From assembly GCF_947499705.1 (NCBI RefSeq), contig NZ_CANMPJ010000001.1:2081501-2145500 (forward strand): 64,000 bases of DNA. Direction: 5' to 3'. Below are positions 34,236 through 46,800 of this stretch, piece by piece. Every line of letters begins with the position of its first letter. The stretch's first letter is position 1. A model generated the notes under the pieces. The model did no database searches and was not told the DNA's origin. It was given only the letters and a program-made list of their open reading frames with translations. Both the position numbers and the translations under genes were made by a program. Source of the stretch: an uncultured Erythrobacter sp. GTDB taxonomy: Bacteria > Pseudomonadota > Alphaproteobacteria > Sphingomonadales > Sphingomonadaceae.

Positions 34236-35432
34236 CTAGCGCGTTGCCGCCCTCAGGCCAAGCAGGTGAGCCGTATCCTTCAAGAAGATCTTCACATGCG
34301 CCATCGGCTTTTTGCGCACCAGCTTCTTGTTCATATAGGCCTGCCAGGTGAGCTGCTGCACGTCTTTGTCGTCGCACATCGTCACGAAACGCTCGCGGCG
34401 CTTGTCGCTGGAATACCAGAAATACTGCATCATCCCGAGGATCCAGAACACGCGGCCATGCTCTTTCATAAAGCGACTGCGCGCGCGTTTGAGCTGCTTC
34501 GCTTCGCCGGTCACAAGGTACTGGCTCGCGGCCTCGGCGCTGAACCGCCCGCCTACCATGGCATAGTAGATGCCCTCGCCCGATGCGGGTGCGACAATGC
34601 CAGCAGCATCGCCCGCGACGATGACATCGGCTCCATTGTCCCATCGCTTTAGCGGTTTGAGCGGGATTGGAGCGCCTTCGCGCCGGATCGTTTCGCAGCG
34701 CGTCAGATCGAGATCGGAGCGCATGTCGGAAACCGCGCCGCGCAGGGAGAAGCCCTTGTTCGCGCTGCCCACGCCAATGCTGGCCGTGTCACCATGCGGG
34801 AAAACCCAGGCGTAGAAATCGGGCGACAGACGGCCCTGATAAAACACGTCGCAGCGCGACCCGTCGTAGGCCTCGCTGTCGCGCTCCGGCGCCTTGATAA
34901 TCTCGTGATAGGCGAAGACGCATTTGACCCGCTCCGCATTTGGCAGGCACTGTTTCGCGACGGCAGAGCGCGCACCGTCGGCACCGACCACCACGCGCGC
35001 CCGCACACGCTCGATCGGTCCGCCGCGTTCGCGCCGGAAGGTCACAAGCGGATGCGCCTCGTCGTCCCGCTCGATCTTTTCGAAAGTGCCCGTCAACCGC
35101 TCGGCCCCGGACATCCGCGCCCGCTCGCGCAGCCATTCGTCGAATTCCTCGCGGTCGACCATGCCGACATAACCGATCTCGCCGACCGGCATATCCACCG
35201 CGCGCCCCGACGGCGCGATCATCCGTGCCGAGCGCGATCGCGCCACCAACAGGCTTTGCGGGATATCGAAATCCTCGAGCATTCGCGGGGGCACGGCGCC
35301 GCCGCATGGCTTGATCCGCCCGCCTCGTTCCATCAGCAAAACCGAATGGCCGGCCAGCGCCAAGTCAGTCGCGGCAGTAGCACCGGCCGGCCCGCCGCCT
35401 ACTACGACGGCATCATAAATTGTCTCGGTCAT
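34236..35432 (-). CDS. bchP: Geranylgeranyl diphosphate/bacteriochlorophyll reductase
   Basis: 398 residues. FAD-binding N-terminus DAVVVGGGPAGATAATDLAL and MERGGRIKPCGGAVPP; second FAD motif IVAGDAAGIVAPASGEGIYY near residue 280. These are the standard BchP/ChlP landmarks. It reduces the geranylgeranyl tail of bacteriochlorophyll to phytyl. ATGA overlap with the upstream PucC-family carrier gene. Confidence 0.95.
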   Translation of the reverse strand: MTETIYDAVVVGGGPAGATAATDLALAGHSVLLMERGGRIKPCGGAVPPRMLEDFDIPQSLLVARSRSARMIAPSGRAVDMPVGEIGYVGMVDREEFDEWLRERARMSGAERLTGTFEKIERDDEAHPLVTFRRERGGPIERVRARVVVGADGARSAVAKQCLPNAERVKCVFAYHEIIKAPERDSEAYDGSRCDVFYQGRLSPDFYAWVFPHGDTASIGVGSANKGFSLRGAVSDMRSDLDLTRCETIRREGAPIPLKPLKRWDNGADVIVAGDAAGIVAPASGEGIYYAMVGGRFSAEAASQYLVTGEAKQLKRARSRFMKEHGRVFWILGMMQYFWYSSDKRRERFVTMCDDKDVQQLTWQAYMNKKLVRKKPMAHVKIFLKDTAHLLGLRAATR

Positions 35433-36766
35433 GCGAACACCTCTGTGTCTTGATGGGTTTGCGGGCGGGTTTGTGTGCGCGTGTTCGTCACGCGAGTGGC
35501 AAGCGCGGCAGCGATGACGAACAGCGCAGCCTCGATTGCGAAGATGAGTTGAAAGGCGATGCCGTCACTGGTCTGGACCCGGCGTGCAATGTCGACGCCG
35601 AGCGCGCCAATGAGTCCGCCAAGGCCGAATGCGATGGCTTGGCTTGCGCCCCAGACGCCCATGCGCACGCCCTCGCGCGTTTTCTCTCCGGCTCCGGCAA
35701 GCCCCATCATCGCGCCGATAGCGGCGACGGCGAACACACCATTGCCGAGGCCAAGGATGAAAGCGTTGATCCCGAGCGGCCAACCCGGTCCGTGGATCGC
35801 AGCGGCCGCGAAGCCCGCGAGCGCCGCTGCCGAAGCGAGGCAGCCCGACACTATCCAGATACGTAGGTCGCTTGGCAAGCGCCCGGAGAACGCGCTGCCT
35901 CCTACGCCAGCGACGATCATGCCGAGCAATATGCCACCCTGGTGCATGCCGCCCAGCTGCGTAGAATCGCCCGGCGACATGCCGAACACCAGTCCGGCAA
36001 ACGGCTCGAGGATCAGGTCCTGCATGCTGAAGGCGATCATCGAAACGAAGATGAAGATGGTAAAGCGCCGCGCGGCTTTCTCGTGCCATATCTCTTGCAG
36101 GGCAGCCCGGAAATCCGGCGGTGGTTCGCTCTTGGCGGTTTCGGCGAAGGTGGCCGCGCCGCGCTCCAGCCGGAACGTCGCCAGTGCGGTGATGCAAATG
36201 ACCGTCACGGCGAGGCCCGCAGCAACCATCAGCAATCTCTCAGGCGAATAGGGTTTGAGGAACTGGCCAACTGTGATGGCCGAGACCACGATACCGGCGA
36301 CCATCATTATCCATGTGAGTGCGGCAGCCGCAGCCCGGCGCTTCGGCGCGACCGTGGACGCAAGCAGCGCCAGAGCCGAAGTGCCGCCGGCGCCAACGCC
36401 CACACCGATCAAGGAGTAGGCCAAAATCGCTAGCGCAAAACCAAGCGTGGGCTGCGACTGCATCATCAGCGTCGCTTGCGTTGCGAGAAGCGCTGCCATG
36501 GCAAGGACCGCGATCCCGCCAAGAATCCACGGCGTGCGTTTGCGTCCTTGGTCGGAACCGTGACCCCATAGTGGCCGCGAAAGCTGCACCGCGTAGTGCC
36601 AGGCGACCAGCCCGGCAGGAATTGCAGCCGCCATTGTCAGCTCGACCACCATGATCCGGTTGAGCACCGTAGTCGCCAACATGACGACCGCACCGAGCGA
36701 GGCTTGCACCAAGCCGATGCGCGCGATGCCGAACCAGCTCATGCCGATGCTATCGCCGGTCGTCAT
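35429..36766 (-). CDS. PucC/BCD-family MFS protein between bchG and bchP
   Basis: 445 residues from the ATG at 36766, which overlaps the bchG stop (TGATG); the frame extends further upstream inside bchG but that part is not family-like. About 12 transmembrane segments are visible, with PucC-family motifs VMLATTVLNRIMVVELTMAA, WGHGSDQGRKRTPWILGG and LALLASTVAPKRRAAAAALT. In purple bacteria this gene (bch2/orf428) lies between bchG and bchP and belongs to the putative bacteriochlorophyll-delivery carriers. A second family member (LhaA) is at 48992. Confidence 0.9.
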   Translation of the reverse strand: MTTGDSIGMSWFGIARIGLVQASLGAVVMLATTVLNRIMVVELTMAAAIPAGLVAWHYAVQLSRPLWGHGSDQGRKRTPWILGGIAVLAMAALLATQATLMMQSQPTLGFALAILAYSLIGVGVGAGGTSALALLASTVAPKRRAAAAALTWIMMVAGIVVSAITVGQFLKPYSPERLLMVAAGLAVTVICITALATFRLERGAATFAETAKSEPPPDFRAALQEIWHEKAARRFTIFIFVSMIAFSMQDLILEPFAGLVFGMSPGDSTQLGGMHQGGILLGMIVAGVGGSAFSGRLPSDLRIWIVSGCLASAAALAGFAAAAIHGPGWPLGINAFILGLGNGVFAVAAIGAMMGLAGAGEKTREGVRMGVWGASQAIAFGLGGLIGALGVDIARRVQTSDGIAFQLIFAIEAALFVIAAALATRVTNTRTQTRPQTHQDTEVFA

Positions 36767-37668
36767 CAGATGTAACCCCCAAGCCCGAGCGCCGCGGCAA
36801 GCATGCCGAAGACATAGAGAGTTACGCCCACACCGTTGTACCACGGCGCGTATTTCTTGGGATCGGACATGAGCCGCGGCATCGCGGCAAATTGCGCGAC
36901 CAGCACAACGGTCACGAGCGCTGCCGAGAGAGTGTATCCCCAGAAAGCCAACAGAGCGATGACGGTGATTTGCGCGAGCGCCATAACCGCGCAGGCGAAC
37001 CGCGCAGCACCGGCAACGCCCATCGTCACCGGCAAAGATTTGAGGCCCGTTTCACGGTCGCCTTCGACCGCTTTGAAATCGTTGAGCGTCATGATCCCGT
37101 GCGCGCCGATCGAATAGAGGACGAGGACGATCAGCACATCGGTTGCAGGCAATGCGCCGAGCATCACGGTCGCACCGGTGAACCAGCTTAGCCCTTCGTA
37201 GGTGAAGCCCACCACCGCAGGGCCGGTCCAGCCGCTCGTCTTGAACCGGAATGGCGGAGCGCTGTAGGCCCAGGCCAGCGCCAGGCCGACAAGTCCGGCA
37301 GTGAACACAAGCGGGCCGAGTGCCCATGCGACCAACGCCGAAACCGCTGTCGCGATCAGCGCGATATAGAGTCCCCAACGTCCGGCAATCCGGCCCGAAG
37401 GGATTGGGCGATCCGGCTCATTGATGGCATCGACGTGCCGGTCGAACCAATCGTTCACCGCCTGGCTGGTCCCGCAAACCAATGGCCCCGCGAGCATCAC
37501 CCCGCCAAGCACGAACAACCAGCGTCCATCGAGGCCCACACCAGACGACACTGCGCCGCACATGAAGGCCCACATCGGGGGAAACCAGGTTATCGGTTTG
37601 AGAAGGGTGACAACGTCCCGAAGCGCCGGAATCGGCGCTGGTCGAGTCGAGACCGCTGAACGTTCCAT
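36766..37668 (-). CDS. bchG: Bacteriochlorophyll a synthase (polyprenyltransferase)
   Basis: 300 residues, UbiA-type membrane prenyltransferase with about eight to nine transmembrane segments. The Mg-diphosphate motif is NDWFDRHVDAINEPDRPIPS (residues ~73-92), and the second Asp-rich region MTLNDFKAVEGDRETGLKS. It esterifies bacteriochlorophyllide a with geranylgeranyl diphosphate. First gene of the minus-strand operon bchG-bch2-bchP-tspO-small ORF, with a PpsR-like palindrome 30-47 bp upstream. Confidence 0.95.
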   Translation of the reverse strand: MERSAVSTRPAPIPALRDVVTLLKPITWFPPMWAFMCGAVSSGVGLDGRWLFVLGGVMLAGPLVCGTSQAVNDWFDRHVDAINEPDRPIPSGRIAGRWGLYIALIATAVSALVAWALGPLVFTAGLVGLALAWAYSAPPFRFKTSGWTGPAVVGFTYEGLSWFTGATVMLGALPATDVLIVLVLYSIGAHGIMTLNDFKAVEGDRETGLKSLPVTMGVAGAARFACAVMALAQITVIALLAFWGYTLSAALVTVVLVAQFAAMPRLMSDPKKYAPWYNGVGVTLYVFGMLAAALGLGGYI

Positions 37669-37697
37669 GGAGTGAGGCTATGCCTGACACAGATAGG

Positions 37698-37715
37698 CGT
37701 CAAATAAAATTGACA
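37698..37715 (-). promoter_or_regulatory. PpsR-like site and promoter before bchG
   Basis: On the minus strand TGTC-AATTTTATTT-GACG, one base off the TGTC-N10-GACA consensus. Its right arm supplies TTGACG as a -35 with TAGCCT 17 bp further downstream, the same geometry as at bchC. Nothing else is recognisable in the 134-bp ppsR-bchG gap. Confidence 0.6.
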
Positions 37716-37802
37716 CTTATGGTTCCAAGAACAGCGATTTTCGCGGTTTTAGCCGCGATTGGTCCGAAAATGGGTCAAACTGATAGTGTCAAGCGAGCTT
37801 GA

Positions 37803-39224
37803 TCAATCGGGATCGGTAGGCAGATTCCCGAGTCCATAGCGGTGAAGCTTGGAGTAAAGGCTCTGGCGCGACAGGCCGAGTATTTCAGCAGCTGATGCGC
37901 GATTGTCCGACGTGTAGGACAAGGCCGCTTCGATGCAGAGGCGCTCGATCAGGTCGGTGCTCTCACGCACAATGTCTTTGAGCGACATGCGGCCGACGAG
38001 ATCGGTGAGCTGTTCAACCGAGCGAGGCAGATCTTGCGTGCCCGGTGGAAGGTCGCGCAGCCGCCTGCCGATCGGGCGGATGACAAAGGCCAGAAGGGGG
38101 TCCTCGCCGCCGCTGCGCACTGCCGAAATCTCAACCGGCTCGCCTTCGAGATCACGGCCGGTGCGCACAACGGTGCTGACATTGCGGGCGGAACCGTGCT
38201 GGTCGATTTGACCTTCGATCAGGTCGAGGTCAATCCCGGGTCTGCCAATAATCTCGGACAGATGGCGCCCGCGCAATTGATCCATGCTCGCAGCCTGGAC
38301 CATCTCGACAAAGGCATTGTTCGCACTGACAATATCGAGGTTGCTATCAGCAACGACGAACGCATCGGGCATCTGCTCGACAAGATCGGGCACCGGCGAT
38401 GCGGCAAATCCCGCTCCATCTCCTATTGGAAGCAATCGAATAAGCAGGAATTGACCGCGATCCTGCGTGAAGCCGGTTACGGCCGCGCGAACCTCGGTTG
38501 AATTCCTGATCATTTTGATGTCGACCGGCGACACGGAATCCGAAGCCTGAGCAGCTCCGACCAATGCCTGAACCGCATCGCGAGAACCCTTGTCGATCAA
38601 TCCAAGCAGTTTCTTGCTCGGCAAACTTCCCGGTCTCGCGCCGACCAGCGCATGCGCTGCGGGATTGGCTTCCCTGATACGCAGGGTCCCAGCTTCAACA
38701 ACGATCACCGGTTCGGCAGAATTGTCGAACAACATGCGATAGCGCGCTTCAAGCTGGCGCATCCGCAGGTAGTCTCGCTCAAGCGATTGCTGCACTTGCA
38801 GAAGGCGCTGCTGGAGCTTCCCTGCCTCGCGCAGATCGCGGCCAAAGGCGATCCGATGTTCACCGCCATTCACGCTGAGCACGACATAGCGAACCGGCAC
38901 AACCCCGTCGCGCGAAGGATGATTGACTTGCCGCCAGTGCTGGACCTCTCCGCGCCGCGCGGCAGCCAGCATTTCCATAACTTTGGGACGGCTTTCGACG
39001 GTGACGGTTTCGATCCAGTTCGTGCCAACCCAGTCTTCGAATTCGGGGAAGTCGTTGGGATCAAATGCGGAATCCAGGATGGTCCCGGCATCGTCAAGCA
39101 CCAACGTCACATCGCCGGCGACCATGGCGAGTTTCATCGCCGCATCGGCATCCAGCGAGTCAAACAGGTCGCCGACCTGGCCGAAGGAATGCTTACCTTC
39201 AATACTGTGTTTGCGGGTTAGCAT
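37803..39224 (-). CDS. ppsR: Photosynthesis gene repressor PpsR/CrtJ
   Basis: 473 residues. A helical N-terminal segment, PAS-type domains at about 35-150, 155-270 and 275-385 (RYRMLFDNSAEPVIVVEAGT; LVEQMPDAFVVADSNLDIVS), and a C-terminal Fis-type helix-turn-helix (NRASAAEILGLSRQSLYSKL). This is the PpsR/CrtJ architecture. It represses bch, crt and puf-linked genes under aeration or light by binding TGT-N12-ACA. Only one cysteine is present (Cys430 just before the HTH); the second redox Cys of Rhodobacter proteins is absent. Cotranscribed behind ppaA/aerR (12-nt gap). Confidence 0.95.
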   Translation of the reverse strand: MLTRKHSIEGKHSFGQVGDLFDSLDADAAMKLAMVAGDVTLVLDDAGTILDSAFDPNDFPEFEDWVGTNWIETVTVESRPKVMEMLAAARRGEVQHWRQVNHPSRDGVVPVRYVVLSVNGGEHRIAFGRDLREAGKLQQRLLQVQQSLERDYLRMRQLEARYRMLFDNSAEPVIVVEAGTLRIREANPAAHALVGARPGSLPSKKLLGLIDKGSRDAVQALVGAAQASDSVSPVDIKMIRNSTEVRAAVTGFTQDRGQFLLIRLLPIGDGAGFAASPVPDLVEQMPDAFVVADSNLDIVSANNAFVEMVQAASMDQLRGRHLSEIIGRPGIDLDLIEGQIDQHGSARNVSTVVRTGRDLEGEPVEISAVRSGGEDPLLAFVIRPIGRRLRDLPPGTQDLPRSVEQLTDLVGRMSLKDIVRESTDLIERLCIEAALSYTSDNRASAAEILGLSRQSLYSKLHRYGLGNLPTDPD

Positions 39225-39236
39225 TCCTGTCTGAGC

Positions 39237-40148
39237 CTATTGCGATGAACTGGCGTAAACGGGGACGTTTTCGACGAGTCGTTCCGCCACTTCGAGCGCG
39301 GCACGTGCATCTGCCCCTGTTCCATCTGCTCCAACTTCGGCAACGATTGCAGGATTTTGGTTCACCATTCTGCCGCCAATCAGGATAGAAATATTGGGGT
39401 TCGCGGACACGCTTCGAATGGCCTTCACCAGTTTAGATAGCGGCGCGCTAGGACAATCGCGGGAGAGCGTCAATCCGAGCACGTCGAAGGATTTGTGTGA
39501 TAGCGCGTCGAGTAATTCCCGGCGTTCCGGCCGAGGGATCACTTCGCTTTGCCATCCGGCACGGGCAAACACATCTTCGATCATGATCGCGCCAAAGCTG
39601 TGCTGGTCCCCCGGCATCGGAGCAAACAGCGCGCTGCGCGGCGTCGTCAAAGCGCCGGCCACCTTCGGCGATCGCCGGGCGACTTCGCGCATGACTTCCT
39701 GAAGGCGCCATAGCCCCATCGTCACGTCGACAAAGTCGCACTCGTCCTCTTCCCACATTTCACCCAAGCGGCGCGCCGCCGGAGCAAGCAGGTCCAGATA
39801 GATCGCGTCGACACTGACGCCGCGATCGAGAAATGTATCGACTTCCTCCAACAAAGTGGCCGCTTCGTGAGTGAGCGGCAACGCCGCAAACCTCAGCGCG
39901 TCGGAAGGCGCGATCTCGGAATTGTTCGAAGTCTCTGGCAAAGTCCCCCCAGACGAATGCGCCATCAAAAGCCGCGGAATGATGTCGCCCTCGATTATTG
40001 CGTTGATCGAATCGCCGGACAAATGCCCGTTCTCATCAGGTATATGCTCTTCCCCCGGACGCTTACGCCGCTTGAGCGGGTTGACCATCACTTTGCGCAA
40101 AGCCGCAGAGCTCGCACCGATTACGCTAGTTTTCTCTACCGGAGCCAT
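39237..40148 (-). CDS. ppaA: B12-binding antirepressor PpaA/AerR
   Basis: 303 residues from the ATG at 40148 (MAPVEKTSVI), which has GGAGGG seven bases upstream; the ATG at 40163 lacks a site. Residues ~90-165 form the helical cap (WEEDECDFVDVTMGLWRLQE). Residues ~170-300 form a cobalamin-binding Rossmann domain with a canonical DxHxxG motif (Asp181, His183, Gly186) and the ILIGGRMV strand. It therefore should bind B12 and act as light-responsive antirepressor of PpsR, with which it forms an operon. Confidence 0.92.
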   Translation of the reverse strand: MAPVEKTSVIGASSAALRKVMVNPLKRRKRPGEEHIPDENGHLSGDSINAIIEGDIIPRLLMAHSSGGTLPETSNNSEIAPSDALRFAALPLTHEAATLLEEVDTFLDRGVSVDAIYLDLLAPAARRLGEMWEEDECDFVDVTMGLWRLQEVMREVARRSPKVAGALTTPRSALFAPMPGDQHSFGAIMIEDVFARAGWQSEVIPRPERRELLDALSHKSFDVLGLTLSRDCPSAPLSKLVKAIRSVSANPNISILIGGRMVNQNPAIVAEVGADGTGADARAALEVAERLVENVPVYASSSQ

Positions 40149-40311
40149 AAGAGCCCCTCCCATCCTGCCGGACTGTTACCAGGCCGGATGCGGCGCGGAT
40201 CGCGTCGATGTCAGCACAATATCAGGCGATTTCGACTCAGCCCAAACTGACAAGCAAGTCATACGCTTTCTTCGTTGAATGCGCAATCAAGCTGGTGATG
40301 CGCTGGTAAAG

Positions 40312-40328
40312 TGTCAAGTTTGTTGACC
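40312..40328. promoter_or_regulatory. Upstream PpsR half-site pair before bchF (N9 spacing)
   Basis: TGTCAAGTTTGTTGACC: both half-site motifs are present but one base closer than the consensus and ending in C. It directly abuts the better site at 40328. Cooperative binding of two PpsR tetramers to adjacent sites is known in Rhodobacter, so it may contribute. Confidence 0.45.
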
Positions 40329-40345
40329 GTCCATTTTGGTTGACA
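40328..40345. promoter_or_regulatory. PpsR-like site overlapping the bchF promoter
   Basis: CGTC-CATTTTGGTT-GACA, one base off TGTC-N10-GACA. The right arm contains TTGACA (40340-40345), a good -35, with TAGAGT 18 bp downstream as a possible -10. It would control the 14-gene bchF-hemA operon and may affect divergent ppaA. The rest of the 40149-40396 gap shows nothing clear. Confidence 0.6.
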
Positions 40346-40396
40346 CATTAGTTTGCGTGGTCCTAGAGTCCGAGTCTGACAGGAAAGGCCAATCGC

Positions 40397-42240
<1,844 letters not shown>

Positions 42241-42243
42241 GCG

Positions 42244-43800
42244 ATGCAACTCTCCGTCTGGACCTATGAAGGACCACCCCATGTCGGCGCGATGCGTATC
42301 GCGACCGCGATGGAAAAGCTGCACTATGTGCTGCACGCTCCGCAGGGCGACACTTATGCCGACCTGCTGTTCACGATGATCGAGCGGCGCGGCAAGCGCC
42401 CGCCGGTCACTTACACCACGTTTGAAGCCCGCGACCTGGGCAAGGACACCGCGCAGCTGTTTCAGGACGCCGCAATGGAAGCCGCCGAGCGGTTCCAGCC
42501 GCAGGCGATGATTGTCGGCGCATCCTGCACGGCGGAACTGATTCAAGACGATCCCGGCGGCCTGACCGAAGCGATGGACCTGCCCTGCCCGGCGATCCCG
42601 CTGGAGCTGCCAAGCTATCAGCGCAAGGAAAACTGGGGCGCGTCCGAGACATTTTACCAGATTGTGCGTCATCTTGCCGACAAAGACTTCGTTCGGACCC
42701 CGCGTGAAGGTCGTAAGGCGCGCGCGAACATACTCGGCCCGACCGCGCTGGGCTTTCGTCACCGCGATGACCTCGTTGAGATCAAGAAGATCCTCGATGC
42801 GCTGGGTGTCGAGATCAATCTTGTTGCGCCATTGGGTGCGACTCCATCGGACATCACGCGCATTGGCGCGGCCGATTTCAACATCGTTTTATATCCCGAG
42901 ATTGCGGATGAAGCGGCACGCTGGCTTGAGCGCACGTTCAAGCAGCCGACCATTCGCACAATCCCTATCGGTGTGGGGGCTACGCGCTCTTTCATTACCG
43001 ACGTCGCCGAGCTGGCAGGTGCAGATCCCACGCCTGCCCTCGGCGACAACCATTCCAGAATGCCCTGGTGGAGCCGGTCGGTCGATTCGACCTATCTGAC
43101 CGGCAAACGGGTGTTCATCTTTGGCGACGCGACCCACGCCGTCGCCGCCGCGCGGATCGCCAAGGAAGAGCTTGGCTTCGAAGTCTGCGGCCTCGGCTGT
43201 TACAACCGCGAATTCGCCCGCGAAATCCGCGAGGCTGCCAAGCTCTACGGCGTCGAGCCGCTGATCACCGATGATCACCTCGCGGTCGAAGAAGCCATCG
43301 CCGCAGCCTCGCCAGAGTTGGTGCTGGGCACGCAAATGGAACGGCATATTGCCAAGCGCCTTGGCCTGGCCTGCGCTGTCATTTCATCGCCGGTGCATGT
43401 GCAGGATTTCCCCGCGCGTCACAGCCCGCAAATGGGGTTCGAAGGCGCGAATGTGATCTTCGATACTTGGGTGCACCCGCTGGTGATGGGACTGGAAGAA
43501 CACCTGCTCACCATGTTCCGCGAGGACTTCGAGTTTTCCGACGAAGCGGGGCCTTCACACCATGCCGCACATGCACCGAAGAAAGCTGCAGTGTCGCAGC
43601 CCGAGCCTGAGGAGCAGTTGGTCGTCACGGCTCATGACGGTGCAATGTGGACGGCAGAGGCCGAGCGGGAGCTGAAGAAAATCCCGTTCTTCGTGCGCGG
43701 AAAGGCACGCCGCAACACAGAAGCCTATGCCGAGGATCAGGGCCGAGCGCAGATCGACCTCGACACGCTCTACGATGCGAAAGCGCATTATGCACGGTAG
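42244..43800 (+). CDS. bchB: Light-independent protochlorophyllide reductase subunit B
   Basis: 518 residues. The N-terminus [20 protein letters not shown] and the [14 protein letters not shown] segment (cluster cysteine) are diagnostic. The C-terminal PCP_red domain ([20 protein letters not shown]) completes substrate binding. It forms the NB heterotetramer with BchN. Its 3' end overlaps the start of bchH. Confidence 0.97.
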   Translation: MQLSVWTYEGPPHVGAMRIATAMEKLHYVLHAPQGDTYADLLFTMIERRGKRPPVTYTTFEARDLGKDTAQLFQDAAMEAAERFQPQAMIVGASCTAELIQDDPGGLTEAMDLPCPAIPLELPSYQRKENWGASETFYQIVRHLADKDFVRTPREGRKARANILGPTALGFRHRDDLVEIKKILDALGVEINLVAPLGATPSDITRIGAADFNIVLYPEIADEAARWLERTFKQPTIRTIPIGVGATRSFITDVAELAGADPTPALGDNHSRMPWWSRSVDSTYLTGKRVFIFGDATHAVAAARIAKEELGFEVCGLGCYNREFAREIREAAKLYGVEPLITDDHLAVEEAIAAASPELVLGTQMERHIAKRLGLACAVISSPVHVQDFPARHSPQMGFEGANVIFDTWVHPLVMGLEEHLLTMFREDFEFSDEAGPSHHAAHAPKKAAVSQPEPEEQLVVTAHDGAMWTAEAERELKKIPFFVRGKARRNTEAYAEDQGRAQIDLDTLYDAKAHYAR

Positions 43801-46800
43801 CGTCGCTGCCCCTCAGGCCCCGGTGCGGGTCGCGATTGTCACACTCGACAATCACCTCAAAGGGGCGGTTGAACGTGCGGATGAAGTTCTGGCGCAGGAC
43901 AATATTTCGCTGACGCTCCACGCGGCATCCGATTGGGATCGCGACGAACAAACGCTCGACCGGACCAAAGACGCAATCGCCGAAGCCGACATCGTCATCG
44001 CGACGATGCTGTTCCTAGACGATCACGTCCGCGCGATCATGCCTTCGATCGAAGCGCGCCGCGAAGAATGCGACGCGATGGTCTGCCTGATGAGCGCCGG
44101 CGAAGTCGTGAAGCTGACCCGGATGGGCGGCTACCGGATGGACGCCCCGGCCAAGGGCCCGCTGGCACTGCTCAAGAAACTGCGCGGATCGAAGAAGCAG
44201 GGCGCCAGTTCAGGCGCAGGCCAGATGAAGATGCTGCGCCGCCTGCCCAAGATCCTCAAGTTCATTCCCGGCACCGCACAGGATGTGCGCGCTTACTTCC
44301 TGACGCTGCAATACTGGCTGTCCGGTTCGGACGAGAATGTCGTCGCGATGGTCCGCGCGCTGATTGACCGTTACGCGGCGGGCGAGCGCGAAGAACGGCG
44401 CGGCGAAACGCAGGCTGAAGCTCCCGTCGAATACCCGGAAACCGGCGTCTATCATCCCGGCGCGAAGCAACGCATTTCTGAAACGGCGCGGCTGCTGCCC
44501 AAGGCTTCGAAGAGAGATGGCGGCGGCAAAAACGGCACCGTCGGGCTGATCCTGCTGCGTTCATATTTGCTGGGGCGCGACGCGGGCCATTATGATGGCG
44601 CGATTGCAGCGTTCGAAGCGGCAGGCATGAAGGTCATTCCGGTGTTCGCCAGCGGCCTCGATGCGCGCCCGGCAATCGAAAAGTTCTTCCTCGAGCGCGG
44701 CGAGCCGACGGTCGATGCCATCGTCAACCTGACCGGCTTCTCGCTCGTCGGCGGCCCTGCCTACAATGACAGCGAAGCCGCCCGCGAAGTCCTTGGCGAT
44801 CTCGACGTGCCTTACCTCGCGGCGCACGCGATCGAGTTCCAGACGATCGAAGAATGGCGCGACCGCCCGCAGGGCCTGCTGCCGCTCGAAGCGACAATGA
44901 TGGTCGCGCTGCCAGAACTGGACGGCTCCATTGCTCCCAGCGTGTTTGGCGGACGAACATCCAGCATCCCCGGCGTGGTCAACAAGATGGCTTGTGATCC
45001 GGAACGCGCCGATGCGCTGGCCGCGCGGGTCCGCAAGATGATCGCACTGCGCCGCGCCGAACGCGCGGAACGCAGACTGGCAGTGGTGCTGTTCAACTTC
45101 CCACCCAACGCCGGGGCAACCGGAACGGCCGCGTTCCTTGCGGTGTATGAATCGCTGCACGCGACGCTTCAGCGGCTGGCCGACGAAGGTTATTCGGTCG
45201 AAGTCCCCGAAAGCGTCGATGCCCTGCGCGATGCAATCCTGAGCGGCAATTCGGAGCGCTTCGGCAGCGATGCCAATGTTGCCGCGCGCATCCCCGCCGA
45301 CGAACATGTCCGCCGCGAACCTCATCTTGCTGAAATCGAAGCGCAATGGGGCCCCGCCCCGGGCAAGGCGCAGAGCGACGGTGGCAATATTCAGGTACTC
45401 GGCGCGCATTTCGGCAATGTGTTTGTCGGTATCCAGCCCGCCTTTGGCTACGAGGGCGATCCGATGCGGTTGCTGTTTGAAGGCAACTTTGCGCCGACCC
45501 ATGCCTTCAGCGCTTTCTACCGCTGGATCCGCGAAGATTTCGGCGCACATTCGGTGCTGCATTTCGGCACGCATGGTGCGCTCGAATTCATGCCGGGCAA
45601 ACAGGCTGGCATGTCAGGCGATTGCTGGCCCGAACGCTTGATTGGCGATCTGCCCAACTACTACCTCTACGCCGCCAACAACCCTTCCGAGGGGATGCTG
45701 GCCAAGCGCCGCTCCGCCGCGACACTGGTGAGCTACATGACGCCGCCGCTGGCGCAGGCGGGCCTCTACAAAGACCTCGCCGAATTGAAAGCAAGCGTCG
45801 AGCGCTGGCGGATGACCGCCGAGGACGCCGATGGCAAAGCCGAGCGCGCAGACCTCGCCGAACTGATTGCCGACCAATGCGATGCTCTGGATATCGAATG
45901 CGGCGATATCGGTGAGCTTGCCGGACGCCTCTACGAACTCGAAGCAACGCTGATCCCGCATGGTCTGCACGTGCTAGGCCGCAATCCGGCAGGCGAGCAG
46001 CGCGAAGACATGCTCGACGCGATGGTCGAGGCTGGCGGCGAAGATGCGCCGGATCGCGACACGTTTGGCGAGAAACTCGATGCCAGCGATGAACTCGGCT
46101 CGCTGATCCACGCGCTTGATGGCGGCTATGTCCAGCCCGCACCTGGCGGCGATATCGTTGCCAACCCCGATGTGCTGCCAACGGGCCGCAACATTCACGG
46201 GTTCGACCCATTCCGCATCCCCAGCGCCTATGCCTGCATGCAAGGACGCGATCAGGCGGAGCGGCTGATTGCGCGGCATGTGGAGAGCGGGGAGCCCTTC
46301 CCTGAAAGCATCGCAATGGTGCTGTGGGGCACAGACAACATGAAGACCGAAGGCGTTCAGATCGCACAGGCGATGACGCTGCTCGGCGCACGGCCACGCC
46401 GCGATTCCTATGGCCGCCTGTGCGGTGCGGAACTGATCCCGCTGGAAGAGCTAGGCCGCCCGCGCATCGACGTCGTCATGACGCTGTCGGGCATTTTCCG
46501 CGATCTGCTGCCGCTGCAAACCCGGATGCTGGCCGAAGCCGCACTGCTCGCCAGCCAGGCGGACGAAACGCCGGAAGCCAATTTCGTGCGCAAGCACAGC
46601 CTCGCGCATCAACAAAAGCATGGCTGCGAGATGGAAACCGCCGCATTGCGGGTCTTCTCCAATGCCGAGGGCGCATATGGCGCGAACGTCAATCAGATGA
46701 TCGACGGCGGCGTGTGGGCTGATCCCGATGAGCTCGCCAATGCTTTCGAGATCAACAAGGGCTTTGCCTACGGCGTCAATGGTACGCCGGTTCAACACCG

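Noticed and set aside
37771..37795. Second PpsR site in the ppsR-bchG gap
   Set aside because: GTCAAACTGATAGTGTCA contains half-sites in the wrong orientation and does not match TGT-N12-ACA.
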